DNA of 64,000 nt from VAZQ01 sp036557705 (GCA_036557705.1 DATBHB010000016.1:62001-126000); one strand, 5' to 3'. Counted from the stretch's first letter, positions 52,489 through 62,252 are shown. The notes: generated by a model not told the origin, from the letters alone. Translations and numbers: made by a program.

Positions 52489-53851
52489 CTCTCTTGCGCT
52501 GCGCCTGTTCTTCTCGGCGGCGGCCTGGACCATCGTGATCCTGGCCCTGACCGCGATTCTGCTGTCCTCGCTCAACCGCGCGGCCGTCGAGCGCGCCTTC
52601 GACCGCCGCCTCGGCGTCTATTTGCGTACGCTCGTAGCCGATGTCGCTACTCCCGAGGAATCAAGCGATCGCTTCCCCGCATCGCTCGGGGAGCCGCTTT
52701 TCGAACTGCCGCTGTCGGGGTGGTACTGGCAAGTGACGAGGCTCGATACCACGCCTCCCGAGGTTCGCTCGTCGCGATCGCTCTGGGACTCGACGCTGCC
52801 GCGGCTCGATGGTCCTCCCCCCGCAACCGCCGGCAGGGCCCGCGAGGGCTACATCAAGGGCCCTGAGGATCAGTTGTTGCGAGCGGTTGAACGGACCGTC
52901 GACCTCGGCGACGACGGGCGGTTCCTCGTCGCTATCGGCGGGGATGCGTCTGAGATCGATGAGGAGACGCGCAATTTCGACCGCGCATTGCTCATTACCT
53001 TTGGCTTGCTCGGCTTCGTTCTGCTCCTGATCACGATGTTTCAGGTCCGGTTCGGTCTTGCGCCCCTCAAGCGTGTTTCCCAGGGCCTTGCAGCAATCCG
53101 TTCGGGAAACGCTGAGCGGCTGGATGGCATTTTTCCGGTCGAAATCGAGCCCCTGGTACGCGAGACCAACGCGCTGATTGACGCCAACCGCGAGATCGTT
53201 ATCCGGGCGCGGACCCACGTCGGCAATCTCGCGCACGCGCTCAAAACTCCGCTTTCAGTGATGATGAACGAGGCCGCCGCGCATCCCGACGATTCCCTGG
53301 CGACGAAGGTGCGCGAGCAGACCAACATCATGCGCGACCAGGTCGCGCGTCACCTGGAGCGGGCCCGCCTGGCTGCCCGCGCCGCGGTGCTTGGCACGAT
53401 CACCGATGTGCGGCCGGTCCTGACTTCGCTCACTCGTACAATGGAGAAGATTTATCGCGACCGCGGCATTGCGATCGATTTCAACGCGCCCGACGACGCG
53501 CGCTTCCGCGGTGAGCAGCAGGACCTCGAGGAGATGGCCGGCAATCTCGTCGACAACGCGTTCAAGTGGGCGCAGTCGCGGGTTGCAGTGGAAACCTTCC
53601 TGGAGGTGGCCGATCCGGCCAGTGAACGCCGGGTCATTCGTATCGTGGTCGATGATGACGGACCGGGCCTGACACCGCAGCAGCGCGAACAGGTCGCACG
53701 CCGCGGACGCCGCATCGACGAGACCAAACCCGGGTCCGGGCTGGGGCTATCGATCGTGGTCGAGCTGGCCGCCCTCTACGGGGGCGCGCTCACGCTCGGG
53801 ACCGCTCCGATCGGCGGGCTGCGGGCCGAACTGGTGCTGCCGAGCGCGTGA
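52478..53851 (+). CDS. Sensor histidine kinase (FeuQ/PhoQ-like)
   Basis: A 457-aa membrane kinase. TM1 is at about residues 9-30, a periplasmic sensor of about 135 residues follows (with LGEPLFELPLSGWYWQVTRL), and TM2 is near residues 168-188 (ALLITFGLLGFVLLLITMFQ), then HAMP. The phospho-acceptor motif is VGNLAHALKTPLSVMMNEAA with His253, the form with HALKTPL seen in PhoQ/FeuQ-type kinases. ATPase boxes: EEMAGNLVDNAFKWA, VDDDGPGLTP and KPGSGLGLSIVVELAALYGG. It probably pairs with the overlapping regulator gene. Confidence 0.92.
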   Translation: MRANSLALRLFFSAAAWTIVILALTAILLSSLNRAAVERAFDRRLGVYLRTLVADVATPEESSDRFPASLGEPLFELPLSGWYWQVTRLDTTPPEVRSSRSLWDSTLPRLDGPPPATAGRAREGYIKGPEDQLLRAVERTVDLGDDGRFLVAIGGDASEIDEETRNFDRALLITFGLLGFVLLLITMFQVRFGLAPLKRVSQGLAAIRSGNAERLDGIFPVEIEPLVRETNALIDANREIVIRARTHVGNLAHALKTPLSVMMNEAAAHPDDSLATKVREQTNIMRDQVARHLERARLAARAAVLGTITDVRPVLTSLTRTMEKIYRDRGIAIDFNAPDDARFRGEQQDLEEMAGNLVDNAFKWAQSRVAVETFLEVADPASERRVIRIVVDDDGPGLTPQQREQVARRGRRIDETKPGSGLGLSIVVELAALYGGALTLGTAPIGGLRAELVLPSA

Positions 53852-53930
53852 CGCGCGAATCCGGAACAGAGTTTCGCCAGAATTGCGTCCTCTACGTCGA
53901 AGTTCTGATTGGAGGGCGTGGGGCTCTGCC

Positions 53931-54383
53931 ATGTTGCGGGCTGGCATCGCTGTGGTCGCGCTCGTTGCGGCCGTGCTCGCAAGTTGTGCCGAAGATCCTT
54001 CTTCGCCAAAAAAGGACGCCGGGGCTGTCGCGGGGGCAACCAGCGGGGGCGCCTTCAGTGCGCTGCTCGGCAGTCGCGTAATTGGAACGCGAGCCCCCGG
54101 GGTCGCGGGCAGCTCCATCGGAGCCGCCCTGGACGAGCAGGACCGCCAGCGCGCATCGGCGGCTGAAATCCAGGCGCTGGAAACCGGCGCTCCGGGTGCG
54201 CCGGTCGGGTGGCGCAGCGAGCACACCCCCTATCACGGCACCATCGTTGCTGGGCCATATTACTATTCGGGCGGCATGCGCTGCCGTTCTTTCACGCACA
54301 CTCTCTTTATCGGCGATCGGCCGCAGGCGGTGCGTGCGACCGCCTGCCGCAATTCCGACGGCTCCTGGACAGGAGTCGGTTAA
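53931..54383 (+). CDS. Outer-membrane surface lipoprotein, RT0821/Lpp0805-like
   Basis: A 150-aa lipoprotein: signal MLRAGIAVVALVAAVLASC with lipobox LASC. A Gly/Ala-rich 17-kDa-antigen-like stretch (AGAVAGATSGGAFSALLGSR; GVAGSSIGAALDEQDRQRAS) is followed by a C-terminal domain GGMRCRSFTHTLFIGDRPQAVRATACRNSDGSWTGV, typical of RT0821/Lpp0805 surface proteins. It likely resides in the outer membrane; role unknown. ATG 53931 is chosen by the lipobox. Confidence 0.82.
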   Translation: MLRAGIAVVALVAAVLASCAEDPSSPKKDAGAVAGATSGGAFSALLGSRVIGTRAPGVAGSSIGAALDEQDRQRASAAEIQALETGAPGAPVGWRSEHTPYHGTIVAGPYYYSGGMRCRSFTHTLFIGDRPQAVRATACRNSDGSWTGVG

Positions 54384-54538
54384 GCCCTTCGTTGCAAGCC
54401 GCTTCCTGATGTCGCGGCACGGCTTATCCCTGTTGCGGGCAGTCGGGCGTCGTGGTGTAACCGCTCCAATGCGGCATGGCGCTCGGAGATTCTGCCGGCG
54501 CGCCGGCAAGTCGAATTGTGGCCAATGAAATCAATCTC

Positions 54539-55636
54539 ATGACGCTTTGGCTCGTGCTCGCCCTGATGATGGCGGCGGCAATGTGCGCCGTGGGTTGGCC
54601 TCTTGCCAGGGCGGGACGCAAACCGAAGTCGGGCAGCGATCTCGCGGTCTACCGGGATCAGCTGGACGAGATCGGCCGCGATCAGGCGGCTGGCTTCATT
54701 GGCGAGGCGGAGGCTCAGGCGGCTTCGATCGAAGTATCGCGGCGTCTGCTGGCTGCTGCGGATGCGCAACCGGCGGCATCCGGTGCGAGCCCCGCGGCGG
54801 CAGCAAAGATGCGGCGCAGCGTGGCCGTTGCGGCCATGGTACTGCTTTCAGTCGGCACCGGCTCACTTTACCTCGCGCTCGGCTCTCCGTCGCTCCCCGG
54901 CCAGCCGCTGTCGGCGCGCAAGGACAATCAGTCGATCGATACTCTCGTGGCTCAGGTCGAAGCGCATTTGGCGCAGAATCCCAATGACGGCCGGGGCTGG
55001 GAAATCATCGCTCCGGTCTATCTGCGGCTCGGCCGGTTCGACGATGCAGTCAAGGCGCGGCGCAAGGCGCTCGCCCTCAGTGGCGAAAGCTCCGAACGGT
55101 TGGCGGATTTGGGTGAGGCGCTCACAGCGGCGGCTGACGGCACGATTTCCGCTGAAGCCAAATCTGACTTTGACCGCGCAGTCGCGCTTGACCACGATAA
55201 CATAAAAGCACGCTACTTTACCGGCCTTGCTGCGGAGCAGGAAGGCCGATCCGCGGATGCGGCCACGATCTGGCGGGGAATGCTTGCCAGCGCGCCCGCC
55301 GACGCGCCGTGGGCGCAATTCATCCGAACCGAAATAGCGCGCGTTGCCGGAGGCCCGAGCGGACCGAGCGCCGATGACATCGCTGCAGCTTCAAATCTGA
55401 ACCCGGATCAGCGCATCGCCATGATTCGCGGAATGGTCGAGCGCCTCGCTGAACGGCTCAGTCACGACGGTTCCGATGTCGAGGGCTGGTTGCGGCTGGT
55501 GCGCTCGTATATGGTTCTAGGCGAAAAGGACAAGGCTCGTGACGCAGCCGCCGATGCACGGCGCGCGCTTGGCGCAGAGCCCGAGAAACTGCGGCGCATC
55601 GATGATCTCGTCAAAGGTCTGGGTCTCGAAGGTTAA
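54539..55636 (+). CDS. ccmI: Cytochrome c biogenesis protein CcmI (CycH)
   Basis: A 365-aa inner-membrane protein that holds apocytochrome c for haem ligation by CcmFH. First TM: MTLWLVLALMMAAAMCAVGW; loop SDLAVYRDQLDEIGRDQAAGFIGEAEAQAASIEVSRRLL is the CcmI N-domain signature; second TM near residues 98-118. The periplasmic part has TPR-like repeats (GWEIIAPVYLRLGRFDDAVKARRKAL; GWLRLVRSYMVLGEKDKARDAAADARRAL). First gene of ccmIEFH; ccmABCD(G) are not in the window. Confidence 0.92.
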   Translation: MTLWLVLALMMAAAMCAVGWPLARAGRKPKSGSDLAVYRDQLDEIGRDQAAGFIGEAEAQAASIEVSRRLLAAADAQPAASGASPAAAAKMRRSVAVAAMVLLSVGTGSLYLALGSPSLPGQPLSARKDNQSIDTLVAQVEAHLAQNPNDGRGWEIIAPVYLRLGRFDDAVKARRKALALSGESSERLADLGEALTAAADGTISAEAKSDFDRAVALDHDNIKARYFTGLAAEQEGRSADAATIWRGMLASAPADAPWAQFIRTEIARVAGGPSGPSADDIAAASNLNPDQRIAMIRGMVERLAERLSHDGSDVEGWLRLVRSYMVLGEKDKARDAAADARRALGAEPEKLRRIDDLVKGLGLEG

Positions 55637-55671
55637 GCCGCCGGGAGCGATGACGTTGAAGGAATGACCAG

Positions 55672-56163
55672 ATGACCCGCAGGCAAAGACGCCTCGCTTT
55701 GATCGGATCCGCGCTTGCCGTCCTTGGAATTGCCCTGGCGCTGGTGCTGAGCGCTTTCAAAGATTCAATCGTCTTCTTCAATTCGCCCACCGATGTGGTG
55801 GAAAAGCACCTTGCTCCCGGCTCGCGCATCCGACTCGGCGGCCTGGTCAAAGAAGGAAGCGTCGTACGCGGCCAGAACCTGCAGGTCCATTTCGCGGTTA
55901 CGGACGGCAACACCACCATGGCGGTTGCGTATCAGGGCTTGCTGCCGGACCTCTTCCGCGAGGGCCAGGGTGTGGTAACCGAAGGCGTTATCGAACCGTC
56001 CGGCACATTCAAGGCCGACACCGTGCTCGCCAAGCACGATGAAGTCTACATGCCCAAGGAAGTCGCCGATGCCCTCAAGAAGCAGGGCCATTGGAAGGGC
56101 GGCAGCGAAGCCCAAGCCGGTACGGAGCAGGCCGGCGCACAAATTCAGGGGAGGACCCCGTGA
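55672..56163 (+). CDS. ccmE: Haem chaperone CcmE (CycJ)
   Basis: A 163-aa periplasmic haem chaperone anchored by one N-terminal TM helix (RLALIGSALAVLGIALALVLSAF). The OB-fold core has RIRLGGLVKEGSV, VTDGNTTMAVAYQGLLPDLFREGQGVVTEG and the haem-binding motif AKHDEVYMP, where His carries the covalent haem and Tyr ligates the iron. It ends in GTG overlap with ccmF. Confidence 0.95.
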   Translation: MTRRQRRLALIGSALAVLGIALALVLSAFKDSIVFFNSPTDVVEKHLAPGSRIRLGGLVKEGSVVRGQNLQVHFAVTDGNTTMAVAYQGLLPDLFREGQGVVTEGVIEPSGTFKADTVLAKHDEVYMPKEVADALKKQGHWKGGSEAQAGTEQAGAQIQGRTP

Positions 56164-58139
56164 TCCCCGAACTCGGTCACTATGCGCTCGTTCTCGCGCT
56201 TGGCCTGGCGCTGGTGCAGGCCTCCGTCCCGATCTACGGAGCGCGCCGCAACGACCTTGCGCTCATGAGCGTTGGCTCGGCCACAGCGGTCGCGCAATTC
56301 GGTTTCGTCGGCCTGTCGTTTCTGGCGCTCGTGTCTTGCTACGTTACGTCGGATTTCTCCGTCGCCAACGTGTTCCAGAACTCCCATTCTGCGCAGCCGC
56401 TCATCTACAAGATCACCGGCGTATGGGGTAACCACGAGGGCTCGATGATGCTGTGGGTCCTCATCCTCAGCATATTTGGAGCTCTGGTCGCGGCGTTCGG
56501 CACCAACTTGCCGGCGCGGCTCAAGGCCAATGTTCTTGCCGTCCAGTCATGGATTGCATGCGCGTTCTATCTGTTCATCCTGCTGACATCGAATCCTTTC
56601 CTGCGGATTGCACAGGCGCCGTTCGAGGGCGCCGAACTCAACCCGGTCCTTCAGGATCCGGGCTTGGCGATCCATCCGCCTCTGCTCTATCTCGGTTACG
56701 TCGGCCTTTCGATTTCGTTCTCCTTTGCAATGGCGGCGCTGATCGACGGGCGCATCGACGCCGCCTGGGCGCGCTGGGTGCGCCCGTGGACCCTGCTGGC
56801 CTGGACCTTTCTCACTCTCGGGATCGCCATGGGCTCCTATTGGGCCTATTACACGCTCGGCTGGGGCGGCTGGTGGTTCTGGGATCCGGTCGAGAATGCT
56901 TCATTCATGCCCTGGCTTGCGGCGACCGCGCTACTCCATTCCGCGCTCGTGATGGAAAAGCGGAATGCACTGAAAATCTGGACCATTCTGCTTTCCATCA
57001 TCGCATTCTCGCTCTCCCTCATCGGTACATTCCTGGTGCGTTCCGGCGTGCTCACCTCGGTGCATGCCTTCGCCAGCGATCCCATGCGCGGCATTTTCAT
57101 CCTCGCAATTCTGGTGCTGTTCATCGGCGGCGGTTTTGCGCTCTTCGCCTGGCGCGCACCCTTGCTCAAGCAGGGCGGCCTGTTTGCGCCGATCTCGCGG
57201 GAAGGCGCGCTTGTGCTCAACAACCTGTTCCTGGTAGTCGCCTGCGGTGCGGTTTTCTTCGGAACGCTGTATCCTCTGGCGCTCGAAGCCGTTACAGGGC
57301 TCAAGATTTCTGTCGGTGCTCCGTTCTTCAACATCGTTTTCGGCACCTTGTTTCTGATATTGTTTGTCTTCGTGCCGTTCGGTCCGCTGCTCGCCTGGAA
57401 ACGCGGCGATCTCCTCGGGGTGGCGCAGCGCCTGATGAGTGCCGCCGTCCTGGCGGTGATCGCAATGGCGGTGACGTTCGCCGTCGAAGGTGGCGGCTCG
57501 ATCCTGCCGGCTTTTGTCATCGGGCTTGCTGCCTTCGTCATGGCGGGTGCAGTGACCGACCTCGTCGAACGCACCGCCCTGCTGAAGGTCCCTGCGCGTA
57601 CCGCATTCGCGCGCGCGCGCGGATTGCCGCGCTCCGCCTGGGGCGCCGCCTTCGCGCATTTCGGCCTCGGCGTAACGCTGCTCGGTATTGTCGGCGAAAC
57701 CCAGATGAGCGCCGAGCGCATCGCCGAAGTCAGCCCCGGCCAGACCATTTCGGTTCACCGCTACGATCTGCATTTCGACGCCGTGACCCAGAGGCAGGGG
57801 CCGAATTACCAGGAGCTCGCTGCGCGCTTCACTGTTTCCAAGCAGGGCGAACCCGTCGGCGTGATGGAGCCGAGCAAACGCAATTTTCCGGCTCGCGGGA
57901 CCTCGACGACCGAATCCGCCCTGATGACGCGCGGCTTCGCACAGCTCTATCTCGCGCTTGGCGACCCCGCGCCGAACGGTGCGGTGCCGGTGCGGGTCTA
58001 TTACAAGCCGCTTGTGCTTCTGATCTGGCTGGGAGCAGTCGTCATGGCCATTGGCGGCGCGCTTTCACTTTCGGATCGGCGGCTGCGGGTGGGGGCGCCT
58101 AAACCGGCAAAGAAGCCGGTGCTGCAACCGGCGGAGTAG
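56160..58139 (+). CDS. ccmF: Cytochrome c haem lyase subunit CcmF (CycK)
   Basis: A 659-aa polytopic membrane protein that attaches haem to apocytochromes with CcmH and CcmI. Hallmarks: GVWGNHEGSMMLWVLIL, QDPGLAIHPPLLYLGYVGLS and the WWD domain GWGGWWFWDPVENASFMPWLAATALLHS, plus FLVRSGVLTSVHAFASDP and conserved His residues for the haem b. About 14-15 TM helices. Start GTG 56160, with GGGGAGG just upstream, overlaps the ccmE stop; the ORF start at 56091 would lie inside ccmE. Confidence 0.95.
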   Translation: MIPELGHYALVLALGLALVQASVPIYGARRNDLALMSVGSATAVAQFGFVGLSFLALVSCYVTSDFSVANVFQNSHSAQPLIYKITGVWGNHEGSMMLWVLILSIFGALVAAFGTNLPARLKANVLAVQSWIACAFYLFILLTSNPFLRIAQAPFEGAELNPVLQDPGLAIHPPLLYLGYVGLSISFSFAMAALIDGRIDAAWARWVRPWTLLAWTFLTLGIAMGSYWAYYTLGWGGWWFWDPVENASFMPWLAATALLHSALVMEKRNALKIWTILLSIIAFSLSLIGTFLVRSGVLTSVHAFASDPMRGIFILAILVLFIGGGFALFAWRAPLLKQGGLFAPISREGALVLNNLFLVVACGAVFFGTLYPLALEAVTGLKISVGAPFFNIVFGTLFLILFVFVPFGPLLAWKRGDLLGVAQRLMSAAVLAVIAMAVTFAVEGGGSILPAFVIGLAAFVMAGAVTDLVERTALLKVPARTAFARARGLPRSAWGAAFAHFGLGVTLLGIVGETQMSAERIAEVSPGQTISVHRYDLHFDAVTQRQGPNYQELAARFTVSKQGEPVGVMEPSKRNFPARGTSTTESALMTRGFAQLYLALGDPAPNGAVPVRVYYKPLVLLIWLGAVVMAIGGALSLSDRRLRVGAPKPAKKPVLQPAE

Positions 58140-58145
58140 AGCCGA

Positions 58146-58640
58146 ATGCGACTGGTGCTTTCCGTTTGTTGGTTCGTGCTGACGCTCTTGATTGCGGCAC
58201 CCGACGTGTTCGCTGTGCAGCCGGACGAAATTCTTCAGGACAAGGGTCTCGAAGCGCGCGCCCGCACAATTTCCAAAGAACTGCGCTGCATGGTTTGCCA
58301 GAACCAGTCGATCGACGATTCCGAAGCCCCTCTGGCGAAGGACTTGCGGCTCCTGGTGCGCGAGCGACTCACCAAGGGCGACAGCGATCAGCAGGTGATC
58401 AATTTCCTCGTCGCGCGCTACGGCGAATTCGTGCTGCTCAAGCCGCGGTTCAGTCTGCACACGGCGATACTCTGGCTTGGGCCGCCCTCGCTGCTGATTG
58501 GCGGCGCAATCGTTCTGGTACTCATCGCCAGGCGGCGCAACCAGCGTGGTCTTTCCGACCCGACAAAACCGCAGGGTGGATCGCTCACCCCGGGCGAGGA
58601 GGCGCGGCTGGCGTCCCTGCTCAAATCGGGCGAAACGTAG
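58146..58640 (+). CDS. ccmH: Cytochrome c biogenesis thiol reductase CcmH (CycL)
   Basis: A 164-aa membrane-anchored periplasmic protein that reduces the apocytochrome CxxCH cysteines. Signal/TM at the N-terminus, redox motif LRCMVCQNQSIDDSEAPLAKDLR, and a C-terminal TM (ILWLGPPSLLIGGAIVLVLIA). It is the short CcmH (Ccl2) form; the TPR part is the separate CcmI. Six bases after ccmF. In many Rhizobiales degP follows, but here the plus-strand block ends. Confidence 0.95.
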   Translation: MRLVLSVCWFVLTLLIAAPDVFAVQPDEILQDKGLEARARTISKELRCMVCQNQSIDDSEAPLAKDLRLLVRERLTKGDSDQQVINFLVARYGEFVLLKPRFSLHTAILWLGPPSLLIGGAIVLVLIARRRNQRGLSDPTKPQGGSLTPGEEARLASLLKSGET

Positions 58641-58707
58641 ATTACTGATCATTGTCATGGCGGCGTGCAGGGATCGGGCGTGTCCGGCGCGATCGGCGGA
58701 TATTTCT

Positions 58708-58815
58708 TCAGGCTCTGGCCTGAGCGATCTGCACTGGCGTCGCAGCATCAAACGCGGATGCTGCTGCCAGTGTGGTGCCGACTAGCAGAAATATTGCGGC
58801 GGTTGAGCGAGTAAT
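58708..58815 (-). pseudogene. Possible signal-peptide remnant with ATT in start position
   Basis: Behind AAGGAG with good spacing the minus strand reads ATT ACT CGC, giving ITRSTAAIFLLVGTTLAAAS and AFDAATPVQIAQARA before TGA. This is a clear secretion signal with no ATG/GTG/TTG start. It is either a remnant of a lost secreted protein or a 35-aa peptide using a rare ATT start. It lies downstream of the frameshifted DUF1254 gene. Confidence 0.35.
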
Positions 58816-58901
58816 CCTTTGCTCCTTTTTCCGGCCGGTCGCTCATGGACGCCCCCTCGGCTCAGAGCCTGTCGGGAGCGACTGGGCTATGGTCTCATCC
58901 C

Positions 58902-60415
58902 CTAACTTACCTCCACCACTGCCGGGGGCGCCCATGAATCATCGAAGGCAGCGGGCTTCGGCCAATAGGCGCGAAGAAACAGCGAGAAGTCCGCGCCTTT
59001 GGGCGCGGGCAGCCAATTATCGCGCTGCGCGGCCGCCGGCGGATCCGCCTGCACATAGAGCGTGAGCGACCCGTCCGAATTGTGTTGCAGCGTCTTGTTC
59101 TTGGTGCCGAGCGAATAACGTTTGAGATCGTTCGGTGCGAAGAAATGGTGCTCATTGTAGAGCGTCAACGACCAGAATCCGTGGACCGGCGGCGTCTGAT
59201 CCTTGGCAAAGGTGATCGTATAGCGATTGGCGCCGTTGAGGCGCCCGCCGCCCTCGTCGAGATCCTGATAGAAGTACTTCGCCTGAATCGACGCATTGAC
59301 CAGGATGTTGGAGCGCGCCACCGCCGTGCGCGTGAGGTAATCGGTGCCGAACGCGGCGCCGTTGGCGATTGTGCTCCAATGCGCGGGCAGCTGCAGGCCA
59401 TAATTGCGGAACTCGAATAGCGGCTTTACCAGCTGAGCATCGGAGTCGATCGCAGCCGCGGTCATCGCGGCTTTCAGCTTGGGATCGTTCTTCGCAGCTT
59501 CGAGCACCGACACTACTTGTGCGTAGCGCGCCTCCTCGCCGGGCAAAGGCGGGGCATCTGCGAGCACGGCGGCGAGCTGATCGACGAACTTTTCCGGAAA
59601 CACCCACTGTGTTTCCGATTCACCGCCGCCATTGGTATCCGACACTTTGGGCAGCGCGGTCCAGTCTTTGCTCTTCATTGTGCCGTCGTATTCGGAGAGC
59701 GGTAAGCCATGACCTGCCGCACAACAGGCTGGATCGCGCGCCGGTCCTCATCGGTATCGTCCATGAACAGCCGCGGCCCCATGAAGCCCGTGGCGGTCGA
59801 GGAACGGAACACTTGGGCGATGCCCGCAGGCACCTCGCCTTGCCAAGCGGGCCCCACCAGCATGTAAAAGCCGGGCGGCGTCCCATACATTTTGCCGATG
59901 CTGGCGAAGCTGTCGGTGCGCGTATCGAGCACCTGATAAACCCAAAACCGCTCGCCGAAATCCGGCACTTGAAGGACCACAGGCGAAAGATCGAGCGCAA
60001 GGAAACCCGCCCCATACACCACATCCTGATTGGGGCACGCGACAAGGCGCTGCTCCGGAGTGATGTAGTCAGTGAGCATCGCGAGCTTGTTGAGGGGCGC
60101 CGAGGGCACTGGACCGGCCCACACAAAATCCTTCACCTGCGAAAAAGCGAGCCGGCGGTTGTACATGTTGACCAGCGGCCACGCCCAGAAATACGCGTCG
60201 CGCGCGACCAGCCCGGCATAAGCCTCAGTCATTTTGGTGCGCGCATCGGGACCGGTCGGCAGCGCTCGGGTCCAACCTGGCGACGGCGGCAGGAGTTGCG
60301 GGTTCAGTTGCTGCGCCTGCGCTGGGCGAACCGGTGAGGCGCCGAACGCGGAACTTGCTGCGAGCGTCGAGCCGCCAACAAGGATGTTGCGGCGGCTGAG
60401 GGCTCGGCCTCGCAG
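58902..60415 (-). pseudogene. Frameshifted DUF1254/DUF1214 protein gene
   Basis: The N-terminal DUF1254 part (MTEAYAGLVARDAYFWAWPLVNMYNRR to VRQVMAY) is read at 59675-60232 and the C-terminal DUF1214 part (MKSKDWTALPKVSDTNGGGE to the end) at 58902-59678 in another frame. Adding one C after the TAC codon at 59702-59704 restores QVMAYPLSEYDGTMKSKDWTALPKV, so a one-base loss broke the gene. Upstream of the first ATG the frame encodes a Tat-like signal, LRGRALSRRNILVGGSTLAA, beginning near 60415, but no ATG, GTG or TTG occurs between it and the TAA stop further upstream. An intact homologue lies at 60756-62171. DUF1254/1214 function is unknown. A sequencing error could mimic the frameshift but not the missing start. 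Confidence 0.8.
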
Positions 60416-60755
60416 AACAGTTTGGGTTATTATGGCTCGTCTCCCGTCCGTTGCTCGATAGCCGTGAGCATCACTTCGGCTCGGCCGTTACCTTGGTCGA
60501 ACTTCCCGGTGACCTTCGGCGGTGCGTACGCGCAGCCCTTTTACTGCTTCACCTCCTTGCGATCTTTGCTGCTGTTTCCGCGGAGTTCCTATTTTTCGGA
60601 GAAATCCGCGGCTTCGATTTACATGGCTTTGCTCCTGGGTTTCGTTGGCCTAGAGCGATTTCCGGTCAGGTTGCATCTGCTCTAGCTCGACGCAGCGAGC
60701 ATTAGACCGATGCAGAAGAGAGTACACAGGCCTTTCATGGCCGCAGCTCCTTTGC
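60416..60755 (-). other. Decayed DNA with truncated leader ORFs
   Basis: No intact gene. On the minus strand AAAGGAG precedes ATG at 60738 encoding MKGLCTLFCIGLMLAASS and then a TAG (60682-60738), a bare lipoprotein-like signal. Further on, AGGAGCAAAGCC is followed by ATG TAA, and AAGGAGGTGAAGCAGTAA begins another frame stopped at codon four. These look like remnants of small secreted proteins. Confidence 0.45.
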
Positions 60756-62171
60756 TCACTGCGCCGCGATCCGTTCAACGTCCGGCAGCACCCAGACCTT
60801 GTCGAAGAATTCCTTCGTGGGCGCATAAAGGCGGAACATCAGCTCGAAGCCGCGCTTCGGATCGGTGGGCACCCAGTTGGATTCTTTGCCCGCCGGCGCG
60901 CCAGGCCCGAAATAAACGTCGACCGATCCGTCAACGTTCTTCTGCATCTCCGGAATTTGTGAGGAGCGGCTCGGACGCGGCATATTGCGGATCAAGGCAT
61001 GCGTCTGCCGATCGTAGGCGGTCACCGACCAGTACTGCTCGATCGGCACGTTGGGGGGCACGGTCAAACGATAGGTCTTGCTGCCGTCAAAGGGATTACC
61101 GTCTTTGTCGCGAATGGAGATCAGGTAAAACTGGCCGGCACCCAAACGCTTGATCGCGATGTATGCGTACGTGTAGGCGACGCCGCGGGCGTCAATCGCG
61201 TAACTGTCGCGTTTGGCGTATGTCGAGCTCTGGCCTTCGATGGCTTCGGGGAGCGCCGGCAGTGTCCAGTGGCTCTTTTCCCAGAAGGGTGGGAATCCGG
61301 CATCATAACGCTGTGCCAGCAAATCCTTGGCCTCGCCAATGGCGGTTTTCAGGATGTCTTGTGTCGCCGCATCCGGATTGAAGGGTTTGCCTTTTTCGAT
61401 GCCGATCGAACGGAGCTGATCGATCATCGCGCGGTCGCGCTCGATCCAGGGCTCGCTCTGTACGGCGCGATCGAGGTGTTGGAAGAAGCTGAGATCGTAT
61501 CGAATAGTGCTGTCGTACTCGACGTCCTTGACGTCGGTGAAGACTGTGGCGGGAGGATTGGCGGCCTGTGACAGCGGATAGACTTTGACGCGTTTGCCAT
61601 AGGCGATCGACTTGGCAACGTCGGCATCGCTGTGGCTGTTCAGATTGGAGCGCAAAAGTGCATAACCGCTATAGGTATCGGATTGCAGGGGGGTGTAGCC
61701 GTCGGGTACCTTGCTCGCGTAGCCCGGCGGCAGGATCACGAACTTGCCGCCCGCGCCCTTGTCGAGGCCGAGAAGCCCAACGTCCTCCAGCGACGTCTGC
61801 CAGACTGTGACGATGTTGCCGTTGAGCGAGCCGTCGGCATCCCCGGGCGGCACCTCGATCACCACAGGGCCGACATCTTTTGTATTGAAGAACGTCATGA
61901 AATAGATCGCATCGGGATTGGGCGTGAGCGTCTGGTTGTGCCAGTCGAGCGGGCGGCCCCAGTAGACGATCTGGTTCACCTTGCCGCTGGTCTTGGTCAG
62001 CATTTCCTGAAGCATCAGGTCGGTATTGACGGCCGGCATGCCCCAGATCACTGCCTCAACGGCGCGCCGTTCGATGGTGCGACGCGCCAGGTCGTCAGCC
62101 GAGAGATTTTGCGCCTCAACCGATGCCGTGGCGCAAAGAAACGTGAGTGCTGCGAGGACTGTGCTTTTCAT
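60756..62171 (-). CDS. DUF1254/DUF1214 domain exported protein (intact)
   Basis: A 471-aa periplasmic protein with Sec signal MKSTVLAALTFLCATASVEA. N-terminal DUF1254 region: AVEAVIWGMPAVNTDLMLQEML, TPNPDAIYFMTFFNTKDVGPVVIEVPPGDADGSLNGNIVTVWQ. C-terminal DUF1214 region: RDKDGNPFDGSKTYRLTVPPNVPIEQYWSVTAYDRQTHALIRN, VYFGPGAPAGKESNWVPTDPKRGFELMFRLYAPTKEFFDKVWVLPDVE. Biochemical role not established. It lies between two broken relatives and downstream of an HlyD-DUF3302 pair, an arrangement often seen in alphaproteobacteria. Confidence 0.88.
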   Translation of the reverse strand: MKSTVLAALTFLCATASVEAQNLSADDLARRTIERRAVEAVIWGMPAVNTDLMLQEMLTKTSGKVNQIVYWGRPLDWHNQTLTPNPDAIYFMTFFNTKDVGPVVIEVPPGDADGSLNGNIVTVWQTSLEDVGLLGLDKGAGGKFVILPPGYASKVPDGYTPLQSDTYSGYALLRSNLNSHSDADVAKSIAYGKRVKVYPLSQAANPPATVFTDVKDVEYDSTIRYDLSFFQHLDRAVQSEPWIERDRAMIDQLRSIGIEKGKPFNPDAATQDILKTAIGEAKDLLAQRYDAGFPPFWEKSHWTLPALPEAIEGQSSTYAKRDSYAIDARGVAYTYAYIAIKRLGAGQFYLISIRDKDGNPFDGSKTYRLTVPPNVPIEQYWSVTAYDRQTHALIRNMPRPSRSSQIPEMQKNVDGSVDVYFGPGAPAGKESNWVPTDPKRGFELMFRLYAPTKEFFDKVWVLPDVERIAAQ

Positions 62172-62252
62172 GGCTCTCCTCGTTGTTTGGCTGCTTTGCT
62201 TGTCGGTTCATTCGTTTGACGAAGTATTCCACACGCATCCCGTTGATCTGTC

